Both the position numbers and the translations under genes were made by a program. From positions 1 through 39,569 of the IMG/VR virus record IMGVR_UViG_3300035670_000559: a stretch of DNA of 39,569 bases; one strand, given 5' to 3'. Positions 23,158 through 32,556 of the stretch are shown in pieces. The number at the start of each line of letters is the position of its first letter. Within the stretch, counting starts at the first letter, position 1. The DNA comes from a virus. The notes below the pieces were generated by a model. It ran no database searches and was not told the DNA's origin. It was given only the letters and a program-made list of their open reading frames with translations.

Positions 23158-26100
23158 ATGCAGAGAGCAGTCAACCCCCAAACTGGTGAGGTACTGTTCC
23201 TTGTTAATAACCAATGGACCGCCCCGTCACAGACCGCGAGGAATCCGGACTCAGGCCAAATGGCCTATTTGGTTAATAACGAGTGGCAGGTCCTAGATCC
23301 GTTTAAAGAAGAAGAAAAGGGTTTCCTTGAGTCCGTCTTTGGAGTAACGCCAAAACAGTTTGCTGAAGCGGCCAAGCCAGAGTCTTTTACCGGGGAAGTT
23401 CTTGACGTTCCTCTTAAAATTGCTGAAGGGACTGTATCAACTACCCGCGCTATTACGGAAGCATTTGGTGCCAATAATGCTGCTGCCCAAAACATTCGTG
23501 GCGTAGAGAAGTACCTTGCTGAACTAGCGTCTGCACAGTCCAAACAGGACTCTCAGGCGATTGCCGCCATCATGAAGGATGCGGAAGACAAGGGACTTGG
23601 TGAACAACTTAAAGCCGCGCTATCTGCATTTGCCACGGCTCCGGTTGACTTCCTTGCTCAAGCTGCTGGATCGTCCGTTCCTATTCTGTTGGGCGCCGTT
23701 GCTGGTGTGCCAGGCTTAGTTACCACCGCTGGATTGACGGGCGCTGGCGTAGTCAAAGGCACGATATATGACACCGTCAAAGAAGAACTCAAGAAGGCCG
23801 GCGCATCAGAGAAGGAAGCTGAAGAGCGGGCTATAGCTGCTCAAGAGTACGGCGGTGAAAACCTTGACATGATTCTTGCCGGCACAGCTCTTGGTGCTGT
23901 TGCTGGTAGGACGGGCGTTGAGAAATACATTCTTGGAAAGATCGCGGCAAAGCAAGCGGCTCAACAGGCTGCTCAAAAGGGCGCTGTTCGTCAGGCGGTA
24001 GAAACCGGCGTAACAGAGGCTGTTCCAGAAGCTATTCAGGCTGGACAAGAACAATTGGCGGCTAACATTGCTGCTCAAAGAGAAGGGCTTGATGTACCAA
24101 CATTCCGAGGCGTAGCTGGTCAGGCTGCATTAGAGGCTATTGCAGGCGGTGCTCTGGGTGCTGGTATTGGAGCTGCTGGTGAAGCCGGTCCTGCCGCTCC
24201 TCCTACCCCTCCTGCCGCAACCCCGCCCGCTGCAGCTTCCCCTCCTACAGCCGCACCGACGCCTGCTGCACCACCAGCCGCAGTTACTCCTGTAACTCCC
24301 ACAGGCGCTGCTCCTGGGGCCGCTCCAGTCGTACCTCTTCCCCCAGGTCCAGACCTACTTGGTGGATATGCAGACGCTGGAAACAACGTCGAGGTGAGGA
24401 TAACTCCAACACCGGATGGAAGGTTCCAGGTCATATACGTAGATGGAACCTCTGGGCAGTCTTCTGATGCCGGTATATTCGATGACTTCGATAGCGCCAA
24501 TTCAACGGCAGCAATGCTCGTTGGTGTAAACCCAGCCACCTTTGCTCCGCCAACAGCGCCAACACCTCCTGTTGCAACAACCCCCACTCCACCCACAACG
24601 CCGGTTTCAACGACGCCTACGCCGCCCACGGTTCCTGTTGGTACTACGCCGACACCACCGACCGGTGTTCCACCTACTTCGGGATTAACTCCTCCCACTA
24701 TCCCAACAGGCACGACGCCTGGTGTTCCACCTACGATAAAGCCGACGGAGTTCACGCCGGAAGAACAGCAAGCTCTGGATAACTATTTTCAGGGGCAGGT
24801 ACCAAATGCTCAGACGATATTCCAGAACCGCGATAGGTCCGGAAAAGGGTCGGTTGCTCAGATGCAGAAGATTGCATCAGCACCAGACTACTCACTTGTT
24901 GGCCCGTCCAAGGTATTGGCTGAAGGCGCTCCTGTAATCATCAGTGACATAAACATCCCAAGTGAGTTTCTTGGACGTACTGATATGGCCACGGCGTCTA
25001 ATGGGCAGAGATTCCCAGTTCGCTATGCAGTCGTACCGGCAACAGAAGTGTTTACGTCTAACCTTGCGGATGGAACAGTCAATCCATTCTACGGAGACCT
25101 GAGCGTTCCTGGTATCAGGGCCGTCGCTGGCAATGGTCGTATCGCTGGAATACAAGAGGCATACAACCGAAAGACGACAGATAAGTATCGCAATGAACTA
25201 ATAAACGATCCTTCTCATGGTGTCAGTCAAGAAGTCATCGCTGCCATACCAAACCCTGTTCTCGTTCGGATCATGCCGAAAGGATTGGTACCAGAGAATA
25301 TTGGCGACCTATCAAACGTATCTGGTATCGCTGGGCTTGAACCTGTAGATAGGGCAAAGAACGATCTCAATAGGCTTGCTGGTAAGTTCGACCTTACTGG
25401 TTTGCAGTTCACTGAAGAGGGAGTCCCGCAGCTCTCTACTCTGAGACAGTTCATCCAGGCCATGCCGGAGAGTGAGCAGTCAGAGTTAATTAACAAGTCC
25501 ACCGGGCTTCCAACCCCAGAGGCTAGTGCTCGACTGTTAAACGCCATCTTCTATGGCGCCTATGAGAATGACGCGCTTATAGATCTGTACGCAGCAACCA
25601 CGAACCCAGATGCAAAGATGTATCTCAACAGTCTGGCTAAGGTTGCTCCGAAGATGGTCAAGCTATCAGGGGCGGGCGATTACGACATTCGCTCCAAGGT
25701 TGTAGAGGGTATTGAGAACCTTGTATCTGCTGTACGCCAGGGCGTTCCTATCAAGGAGATGCCCAACTTTGTGAAGCAGGGCGCTATTGGATTAGACCCA
25801 TATGCCCAGAAGATCATGGAGTTCATTGCTGACAGTGGGCGTTCTACCAAGCGCATTGCTGAAGGGCTTTCTCGTCTTGCCGATGCCGCCATGGATGCAA
25901 GCCAGGTATTGCAAGAACCAGATATGTTTGGGCAAGTTCCTCCTCGGCCTACGCTAGATCAGGTCTTTGAGTCTCTTAAAGAAATAGAACAAGAGCCAGA
26001 TTTATTTGGTGAACCTACAGAGGTCAAACCGCCCGAGCCGCCAGCTCCAAAAGAGGTCAAGTTTTCTATTGATAAAAATTCTCCGCAAATTTACCAAGAG

Positions 26101-29100
26101 ATAAAAAATTTAGACGTTATAGGTCTTGCTGGCTGGGCTAAAGACAATGCTCCAAACGAACTTGCAAAAGAAGTTGCCACTAAGATTGAAAACCGCTTAA
26201 AAGATTTTGCTTCTCGCAATATAGAAATGAAGGGTCCAACCATTTTAAATAACTCTAGAAGGGTGAAGGGTTATGCTGGAATGGTTAAGTTTTCAAGAGG
26301 CAAACTTGGAATTAAGTTTGAATACAAATTAAACGGTTTAGAAGACAACAAAGCTGCTTACGTTCAAAATGGATTGGAGTATCAAGTAATTTTGCATGAG
26401 CTAGTTCATGCTGCGGTTGTTGCTCAAACATACGGCCTTCCAACGTCAGATCCAAGAATCAAAGACCTAGAATCTCTTAGATCAGAAATTAGAAAAAAAT
26501 TTATAAATGATTTAAAGAACAATAAATTTGACCCACTTGTAGATCGAGAAAAAATATTTAACATTCGATACGCGCTACAAAATATAGATGAGTTTTTGGC
26601 TCAAGGATTGTCTGATGGAGACACTCAAAAATATTTAAAAGATATACAAGTAAGCAAAAATTTCAACGCGTTTGGGAAACTCGTTGACATAGCTCGACGC
26701 ATACTTGGACTTCCCCAAAACACAACCTCTGGGCTAGAGGCTTTGTTAGACGCGTCCGACAAACTACTTTCTAGCTCGTTAATAGAATTAGATAGGGACT
26801 TATTAGCTGGTGGAAAAACTCAGATTGCAAAACTTTTAAAAGACACAGAGGATAAAAAAGAACTTGTCACCATAGATTTTGCAAGCTCTCAACCAGGCCT
26901 CTTTGGTGATGACGCCAAGACTCTTAATCAGATAAACGAAGAGCTTCCAAAGGCTAAGAAGAAGCTACCTCCTGGGCGTTCACCTGAGCTTGCTGCCATG
27001 GCTGAGCAGCTCCAGGCTGGCCTGCTTACCAAAGAAGAGTACGACGCAGCGGTCAACAAGTATCGTCCTATCCCTGTCTATACAGAGCCGCTTGTCCCTG
27101 CGACCGATGAGCAAGTAATTGATGCTTTGTATTCAAACCAGCAGCCTAAAGCCAATATATCAATTCCTACCGGAACCAAAGTTGGCCTACGCCTAGACAT
27201 TCCTGCCTGGAACCGCAAGAAAACTTTTGTTGTCGCAATCCATGAGCCAAGAAAATCAATGAAATCAGGTGGTGCTGGCCTTGCTCTTGGATACAGAAGT
27301 GTTGCTATGGCCAAGAACGTAACGTTCGGTTTGGGCAATCAAGAGAAAGCACTGGAAATTGCGGTTGGTGCTGGCAAGGATGCTCTTCAAACCATGGAAG
27401 GGGAGTACATCAATGTCTCTCCAGAAGAAGCATATCGCATGGCGCAACAGGCCATTAAAGATCCACGGTACGTACAGATAGGATTTGACCCTGTTAGGCA
27501 CTCTTACTTCTTTGATAGGGCTACTACTCTCCCAGTGGTCAAGGCCGAAGAGGTTCTCCAGATCGGTAACATGATCCTGGCCCGTGGCGTTGAGTATGGC
27601 TCCAAGCAGAACTTCCTCTACAACATTGATGCTCAGGCCCAGTTGTTTGGTGGAGACGAGGCCAAAGTATTGAAAGAAGCCGAAGGTACGCTCCCAGAGT
27701 TTAAAGTTGTTACAAAGGGCCGTTCCCCTGAGCTTACAGAGGCGGCAGAAAAGCTACGTAAGGGCGAGATCACCAAAGAGGAATATGACGCTGCCGTCAA
27801 GAAGTACAGCCCGGTTACGTTGTATGCTGAGCCTCCAAAGCCCCCGAGCGATCAAAAGATAGAGGAAGCGCTAGACAAGAATAAGAAGCCGTATGCAAAC
27901 CTTGAATTAGATACGGGCACAAAGGTTGGTCTAAGGCTGGACATTCCTGCTTGGGAGAACAAACAGACCTGGGTAGTTGCTATCCACTCCCCCAAGCCAA
28001 CGCTGACCTCTCCCAAGGCAAGCAAGATCCTAAGTTACCGAAGCGCTGCCAAGCTCAAGAACGTCAAGTTTGGCGTTGGAAACCAAGCAGCCACGCTCCG
28101 TATTGCGGCAGGTGACTTCAAGGACAAGCTCCAAACTATGGAAGGCGAGTACGTAAGCGTCTCTCCAGAGGAAGCATATAAGCAGGCTCAAGAGTTAATT
28201 AAAGACCCGGCATATATCCAGATTGGTTTCAATCCGACTCGTCATGCGTATTTCTATGACCGCGCCACGATGACTCCCGTTGTCAGTGCTGATGAAGTCT
28301 TGCAGATTGGAAACTTTATCCTGGCTAAAAACGCCAAGTTTGGATCGAAGAGCGACTTTCTGTTTGACGTTGATCGGTATCCCCAGGTAACTGAGGAGCA
28401 GGTAGATGCTGACATAGCCCAGACCAGGGAAGAAAAGATTGCTGAGTACACCCGTCTCCGTGCCAAGCGCAGCCAGCTAGTCAAAGAATATGTAGCCCAG
28501 GGTCCAAGCATTGAATTGCAGCGCAACATTGCTCTTACAGATGAGCTTGCCAAGCAGCTCAAAGAAGACATTGATGCCACCGCTGAACCCTCCCGTAGCC
28601 CTGAGAACTTCCTGCGTCGTGCTCTTGATGCCTATGAGAAGGGTGATCTTAGCCCAGAGGTGTTAGCGACTATCCGTGATGCGTATGTTAAGACTCCGTG
28701 GGTTCTGAATGGTCTGCGTCTGTCTGTCAGGAAACCAAAAGAAGACAAGTCTTCAGGAAACTTCCAGCCTTTTGCTAGGGTGGTGACTCTATGGAATGGA
28801 ACGTCGGGGATTGAAGATCCTTCTACTGTCCGGCACGAAATCATGCACTCGCTTGAACAGATGATGACCGCTGAACAGAAGAAGGTTGTCCTGGATTCCT
28901 GGAGAAGCGCCTTTGATGCGGCGGTCAAAAAGAACAAAGATGCTCAGTCACAGTTGTTCTTCAAGAATGTCATCGAGTTCTTAGACACTCCTAGTGATGC
29001 GTCCTTTGCTGCGGCTGTCCAATCCATGCCGTCTTATGACTTCTATCAGTACCTCAGTCCGTCTGAATATTGGGCGATCAATGCTGAGAAGCTCTTTGCT

Positions 29101-32064
29101 GCCAAGCTAGGTACTCAGTGGGAGCGGTTCAAGTCTGCGATACGTAAGCTCGTTGAGTCCATGAAGAAGGTCTTTGGATTTGATAACCGTCTTGGCGTAC
29201 ACAAAGTCTTTGATCGTCTGATGAAAGATCAGCCAGAGCGCATGGATAACAAGTCTCTCGTAGACTTTGTTACAGAGACGGGTGTTCGGGCGATGGTTCC
29301 CCAAAATGTCAGCAAGAATATCTTTGGTCAGCCGATGCCCAAGGCGACCTGGGGATCTCCTGATGATTCGAAGATTGACGACATCATCTACGTTCTACAA
29401 GACAAGAACATTGATACAAAACGGGTGGTTCAAGCAATCACCTCGCAGCGTAAGAGTCTGATTGACTCATGGAACCCGTATCTCCAAGAGGAGTTGTATC
29501 ACGGCAGGACGGCTAAACAGACAGAAGATTTCTTGAAGGATGAGCTTGAGCCGTTGATGAAGGCGCTGCGTGATCGCAATCTAACCATGGATCAGGTAGA
29601 AGAGTACTTACAGAATCGCCATGCTGAAGAGCGCAACATCCAGAACGCTAAGCGTGATCCGACCATGCCTGACGGTGGATCAGGAATCCTCACGGCAGAC
29701 GCTAAGAAGTATCTAGCAGCTCTTACTCCGAAGCAGAAAAAAGACTTTGACGACATTGCCAAGATGGTTGATGACATCGTTAAGGGAACACAAGACCTTA
29801 TCGTCTCCAGCGGCCAAGAGAAGCAAGAAGTAATTGACAACTGGAACAAGGCTTACAAGCACTACGTTCCGCTGAACCGGGAAGAAGCTGACTACGATGT
29901 CAAGAACGTTGGTGTCGGCGTAGGGTCTGGTTTTGCTATCAAGGGACCGTTTAGCAGGGCATCTGTAGGATCTGGACGTAAGGTTGTAGACATCCTGGCT
30001 AACGTTGCTATGCAGCGGGAGCGGGCCATCATCCGGGCAGAGAAGCTCCGTGTGGCCAAGGCTGTCTATGCTCTGGCGGTGACTAATCCCAATCCTGGGT
30101 TCTGGTTGCCATACGATCCTTACATCAAGAAGGATCCGCAGCAAGTCCTCAACGATCTCATTTCCATGGGAATCAACCCAGCGGACGCGCAGAACATTGC
30201 CAACACGCCGACTCGCAGGGATGTTGATCCGGCAACCAATACAGTCAAAGAGGTTCCAAACGAGCGGTTGATCACAAGCGCACTGTCTTTGCCTATCCGC
30301 ATCAACGGAGAAGAGAAGTTCCTAATCTTTAACTCCAACGATCCTCGGGCAGTTCGGATGGTGGAGTCGTTGAAGAACCTGGACGTTGATCAGCTCAGTA
30401 AAGCACTGGGTGTCTCTCAGGCGTTCACGCAATACTTTGCCAAGATCAATACCCAATACAACCCAGTCTTTGGTTTGTGGAACTTCATGCGCGACGTTGG
30501 AAGTGCGGCGTTGCAATTAAGCACGACACCAATTGCCGGCAAACAAAAACAGGTTTTGGCTGGGATTAGGCCTGCTCTACGTGGCATCTACGGGGAGGAA
30601 AGGGCTCGCAGAAAAGGTCAGCCACCAACGAACCATCCATGGGCGCAGCTCTGGGAAGAGTTCCAAAAAGAAGGTGGACAGACCGGTTTTAGGGATATGT
30701 TCAGCCGCAGCCAAGAGCGGGCAGAAGCGCTACAACGAATCCTTGATCCATCCTCCTGGACGACAACCCCACTTGGAAAAGTTGTTACAGCAGGCGGGAC
30801 GCTGAAGGTGCCAGCAGAGTTGGCTCGTAAAGCAGCCACCCCACTCTTTGACTGGTTGTCTGACTATAACCAGACGATGGAGAACGCGGTTCGTCTCTCT
30901 GCGTATAAGGTAGCGCTCGACCAAGGCATGACCAAGCAGCAGGCAGCATCAGTGGCCAAGAATCTTACGGTGAACTTTAACCGCAAGGGACAGATTGGGC
31001 GGCAGATGGGCGCTCTGTATGCGTTCTTCAATGCCTCTGTCCAGGGTACAGCCAGGATGTATGAAACGCTCAAAGGTCCTGCCGGAATAAAAATTATCGG
31101 TGGAGGACTTCTCCTTGGATCTCTTCAGGCGTTTGCTCTTTCCATGGCTGGGTTTGATGAGGATGAGCCACCTGAGTTCATAAAAGAGCGGAACATTGTT
31201 CTGCCGACAGGTGGGTCCAAGTACGTAATGATCCCGATGCCACTGGGTTACAACGTCATACCCAATACAAGCCGTATCGTTACAGAGTGGTTCCTATCTG
31301 GGTTCAAAGATACGCCCAAGCGAATCAGCAGCATCTTCTCGGCTACGCTTGATATGTTCAACCCGCTTGGCAATGCGGGATGGTCGGCTCAAACGATAAC
31401 GCCCACTGTCCTAGATCCTGTTATTGCTCTTACGGAGAACGTAGATTGGACTGGTAAGCCAATCGCCAAGGAAGACATCTCTGGGCTTGATCCTACGCCT
31501 GGATACACACGGGCTAGAGAGACGGCCAGCATCGTTGGCAAGGGTCTATCTGAGTTCCTGAACTATGCTTCTGGTGGAACAAAGTACACCCCTGGAGTAG
31601 TGAGTCCCACCCCAGATCAGATTGACTACCTGATAGGGCAGTTTACTGGTGGTGTTGGTCGAGAGTTCATGAAGGCAGAACAATCTCTTCGTAGCCAAGT
31701 TACAGGTGAGGATCTGCCGATCTATAAGGTGCCGCTGTATGGACGGATTGTGGGTGACACCCAGGGCCTTGCTGCCGAGCGTAATCGCTTCTACAACAAC
31801 ATCATGCAGCTCAATAAACATGAGCGGGAGATCAAAGGTAGACGCGAAAACCGGGAGAATGTCCAGGAGTATCTAATGGACAACCCAGACGCCAGGCTCT
31901 TCTCTTACGCCAATCAGGTTGAGCGTAACCTCCAGGCTCTGCGTAAGCGCCGGGATGCTCTGTTAGAGAAGGATGCCCCGAAGGAGCAGGTCAAGGCGGT
32001 AGAGAACCAGATCGCTGTCCAGATGAAGCGGTTCAACGACAGGGTAGCGGCAGCTCAGAGATAA
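23158..32064 (+). CDS. Giant polyvalent protein: ParB-like, two zinc peptidases, duplicated module, LPD38
   Basis: A 2968-residue protein, 22% of the window, last of the putative ejection genes. In order: two NPxxGxxxxLVNNxW units (5-45); hydrophobic Gly/Ala segments (161-201); Pro-rich linkers (about 344-400 and 464-535, the latter with TTPTPPT repeats) around a small folded part; a DdrB-like ParB-superfamily domain (about 550-870) with VAGNGRIAGIQEAYNR (GNGR at 658-661); an AT-rich insert with zinc motif HELVH (1080-1084) and candidate ligand E1145; two tandem ~248-residue modules (1273-1744); a second zinc motif HEIMH (1893-1897) with E1970; and a C-terminal LPD38-like region (about 2430-2640, NPVFGLWNFMRD, NFNRKGQIGR, YAFFNASVQG) plus a hydrophobic helix (2643-2666). 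Such proteins are thought to be injected and to act early in the host. No N4-type virion RNA polymerase motifs seen. Confidence 0.8.
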   Translation: MQRAVNPQTGEVLFLVNNQWTAPSQTARNPDSGQMAYLVNNEWQVLDPFKEEEKGFLESVFGVTPKQFAEAAKPESFTGEVLDVPLKIAEGTVSTTRAITEAFGANNAAAQNIRGVEKYLAELASAQSKQDSQAIAAIMKDAEDKGLGEQLKAALSAFATAPVDFLAQAAGSSVPILLGAVAGVPGLVTTAGLTGAGVVKGTIYDTVKEELKKAGASEKEAEERAIAAQEYGGENLDMILAGTALGAVAGRTGVEKYILGKIAAKQAAQQAAQKGAVRQAVETGVTEAVPEAIQAGQEQLAANIAAQREGLDVPTFRGVAGQAALEAIAGGALGAGIGAAGEAGPAAPPTPPAATPPAAASPPTAAPTPAAPPAAVTPVTPTGAAPGAAPVVPLPPGPDLLGGYADAGNNVEVRITPTPDGRFQVIYVDGTSGQSSDAGIFDDFDSANSTAAMLVGVNPATFAPPTAPTPPVATTPTPPTTPVSTTPTPPTVPVGTTPTPPTGVPPTSGLTPPTIPTGTTPGVPPTIKPTEFTPEEQQALDNYFQGQVPNAQTIFQNRDRSGKGSVAQMQKIASAPDYSLVGPSKVLAEGAPVIISDINIPSEFLGRTDMATASNGQRFPVRYAVVPATEVFTSNLADGTVNPFYGDLSVPGIRAVAGNGRIAGIQEAYNRKTTDKYRNELINDPSHGVSQEVIAAIPNPVLVRIMPKGLVPENIGDLSNVSGIAGLEPVDRAKNDLNRLAGKFDLTGLQFTEEGVPQLSTLRQFIQAMPESEQSELINKSTGLPTPEASARLLNAIFYGAYENDALIDLYAATTNPDAKMYLNSLAKVAPKMVKLSGAGDYDIRSKVVEGIENLVSAVRQGVPIKEMPNFVKQGAIGLDPYAQKIMEFIADSGRSTKRIAEGLSRLADAAMDASQVLQEPDMFGQVPPRPTLDQVFESLKEIEQEPDLFGEPTEVKPPEPPAPKEVKFSIDKNSPQIYQEIKNLDVIGLAGWAKDNAPNELAKEVATKIENRLKDFASRNIEMKGPTILNNSRRVKGYAGMVKFSRGKLGIKFEYKLNGLEDNKAAYVQNGLEYQVILHELVHAAVVAQTYGLPTSDPRIKDLESLRSEIRKKFINDLKNNKFDPLVDREKIFNIRYALQNIDEFLAQGLSDGDTQKYLKDIQVSKNFNAFGKLVDIARRILGLPQNTTSGLEALLDASDKLLSSSLIELDRDLLAGGKTQIAKLLKDTEDKKELVTIDFASSQPGLFGDDAKTLNQINEELPKAKKKLPPGRSPELAAMAEQLQAGLLTKEEYDAAVNKYRPIPVYTEPLVPATDEQVIDALYSNQQPKANISIPTGTKVGLRLDIPAWNRKKTFVVAIHEPRKSMKSGGAGLALGYRSVAMAKNVTFGLGNQEKALEIAVGAGKDALQTMEGEYINVSPEEAYRMAQQAIKDPRYVQIGFDPVRHSYFFDRATTLPVVKAEEVLQIGNMILARGVEYGSKQNFLYNIDAQAQLFGGDEAKVLKEAEGTLPEFKVVTKGRSPELTEAAEKLRKGEITKEEYDAAVKKYSPVTLYAEPPKPPSDQKIEEALDKNKKPYANLELDTGTKVGLRLDIPAWENKQTWVVAIHSPKPTLTSPKASKILSYRSAAKLKNVKFGVGNQAATLRIAAGDFKDKLQTMEGEYVSVSPEEAYKQAQELIKDPAYIQIGFNPTRHAYFYDRATMTPVVSADEVLQIGNFILAKNAKFGSKSDFLFDVDRYPQVTEEQVDADIAQTREEKIAEYTRLRAKRSQLVKEYVAQGPSIELQRNIALTDELAKQLKEDIDATAEPSRSPENFLRRALDAYEKGDLSPEVLATIRDAYVKTPWVLNGLRLSVRKPKEDKSSGNFQPFARVVTLWNGTSGIEDPSTVRHEIMHSLEQMMTAEQKKVVLDSWRSAFDAAVKKNKDAQSQLFFKNVIEFLDTPSDASFAAAVQSMPSYDFYQYLSPSEYWAINAEKLFAAKLGTQWERFKSAIRKLVESMKKVFGFDNRLGVHKVFDRLMKDQPERMDNKSLVDFVTETGVRAMVPQNVSKNIFGQPMPKATWGSPDDSKIDDIIYVLQDKNIDTKRVVQAITSQRKSLIDSWNPYLQEELYHGRTAKQTEDFLKDELEPLMKALRDRNLTMDQVEEYLQNRHAEERNIQNAKRDPTMPDGGSGILTADAKKYLAALTPKQKKDFDDIAKMVDDIVKGTQDLIVSSGQEKQEVIDNWNKAYKHYVPLNREEADYDVKNVGVGVGSGFAIKGPFSRASVGSGRKVVDILANVAMQRERAIIRAEKLRVAKAVYALAVTNPNPGFWLPYDPYIKKDPQQVLNDLISMGINPADAQNIANTPTRRDVDPATNTVKEVPNERLITSALSLPIRINGEEKFLIFNSNDPRAVRMVESLKNLDVDQLSKALGVSQAFTQYFAKINTQYNPVFGLWNFMRDVGSAALQLSTTPIAGKQKQVLAGIRPALRGIYGEERARRKGQPPTNHPWAQLWEEFQKEGGQTGFRDMFSRSQERAEALQRILDPSSWTTTPLGKVVTAGGTLKVPAELARKAATPLFDWLSDYNQTMENAVRLSAYKVALDQGMTKQQAASVAKNLTVNFNRKGQIGRQMGALYAFFNASVQGTARMYETLKGPAGIKIIGGGLLLGSLQAFALSMAGFDEDEPPEFIKERNIVLPTGGSKYVMIPMPLGYNVIPNTSRIVTEWFLSGFKDTPKRISSIFSATLDMFNPLGNAGWSAQTITPTVLDPVIALTENVDWTGKPIAKEDISGLDPTPGYTRARETASIVGKGLSEFLNYASGGTKYTPGVVSPTPDQIDYLIGQFTGGVGREFMKAEQSLRSQVTGEDLPIYKVPLYGRIVGDTQGLAAERNRFYNNIMQLNKHEREIKGRRENRENVQEYLMDNPDARLFSYANQVERNLQALRKRRDALLEKDAPKEQVKAVENQIAVQMKRFNDRVAAAQR
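26974..28390 (+). repeat. Tandem duplication of a ~248-residue module in the giant protein
   Basis: Copy 1 runs from 26974 and copy 2 from 27718, a period of 744 bases. Matching anchors are GRSPELAAMAEQL / GRSPELTEAAEKL, TKEEYDAAVNKY / TKEEYDAAVKKY, TGTKVGLRLDIPAW in both, LQTMEGEYINVSPEEAY / LQTMEGEYVSVSPEEAY, and RHSYFFDRATTLPVV / RHAYFYDRATMTPVV followed by EVLQIGN. Protein identity is high but DNA has diverged, so it is a retained, not fresh, duplication. I know similar segments from other large phage proteins but no function for them. Confidence 0.9.
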
Positions 32065-32504
32065 GCTCTCCGTAGCCACTCAGCTAGGAGAAGGGCTTCT
32101 GCCCTGCCGTTATCCTTCACTCTCTCAAGAGGAGAGTCTGGCCATAGCTCTCGGGCCAAGGCCAGGCTGTCCTTCTTGTCTGCCGTCAGTCCCATATCCT
32201 TCTTCCAGACCCTGGGTGGAACAAGTTCAAACTGAGAGAACCGCGTTGCGATTGCAAGAGCAGCGCCATAGGCCATCCCAAACTTGAAGGAGCTTGATAC
32301 GCCCTGCTTGGGCATAGCATGTACGGCCTCCACCACCACCATCACATCGTCTAATTGTCTGGCCTGCATGATGTCTCGGGACACTTGATTGGTGTCTATC
32401 CAGCGGTCGTTATGCTTCATATCCCCGCAAGCAATGAAGTCTCCTCGATGATTTACAAGTCCCCATGCACCGGTGAATCCAGGGTCAATTCCAAGGTAGA
32501 GCAT
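32055..32504 (-). CDS. RuvC-like Holliday junction resolvase
   Basis: A 149-residue RNase H-fold protein, the only gene on the minus strand. YLGIDPGFTGAWGLV carries the first catalytic Asp (D7); VVVEAV gives E59; KDNGRAEALLLAEW supplies the C-terminal acids (D131, E136), as in phage RuvC-type resolvases (KxHGRAEALLxA is the usual form). It would resolve branched DNA formed by the recombination genes across the divergent region. Its start has AAGGAAAA about six bases upstream. Its 3' end overlaps the 3' end of the giant gene by 10 bases, with no terminator between. Confidence 0.88.
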   Translation of the reverse strand: MLYLGIDPGFTGAWGLVNHRGDFIACGDMKHNDRWIDTNQVSRDIMQARQLDDVMVVVEAVHAMPKQGVSSSFKFGMAYGAALAIATRFSQFELVPPRVWKKDMGLTADKKDSLALARELWPDSPLERVKDNGRAEALLLAEWLRRAYL

Positions 32505-32529
32505 AATTTTTCCTTATAAATTAATATGT

Positions 32530-32556
32530 TGTACTGTAACATAATGTTACAGTACA
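32530..32556. promoter_or_regulatory. Perfect 27-bp palindrome in divergent intergenic region (candidate operator)
   Basis: Arms TGTACTGTAACAT and ATGTTACAGTACA are exact reverse complements around a single A. It lies in the 140-bp AT-rich gap between the minus-strand resolvase and the plus-strand early operon, 26 bases before the resolvase start codon. There is no T-run after it, so it is not an intrinsic terminator. Position and symmetry fit a dimeric repressor site that governs both directions. The rest of the gap is AT-rich with TATATT at 32611-32616, but no confident -35/-10 pair. Confidence 0.75.

Noticed and set aside
24120-24755. 211-codon open frame on the minus strand
   Set aside because: It is the mirror of the Pro/Ala-rich linker of the giant gene (Gly/Val-rich antisense product), with no ribosome-binding site and no known motif.
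23158-32064. N4-type virion RNA polymerase in the giant protein
   Set aside because: Size and position fit, but no T7-like polymerase motifs were found; the domains seen are peptidase, ParB-like and LPD38.
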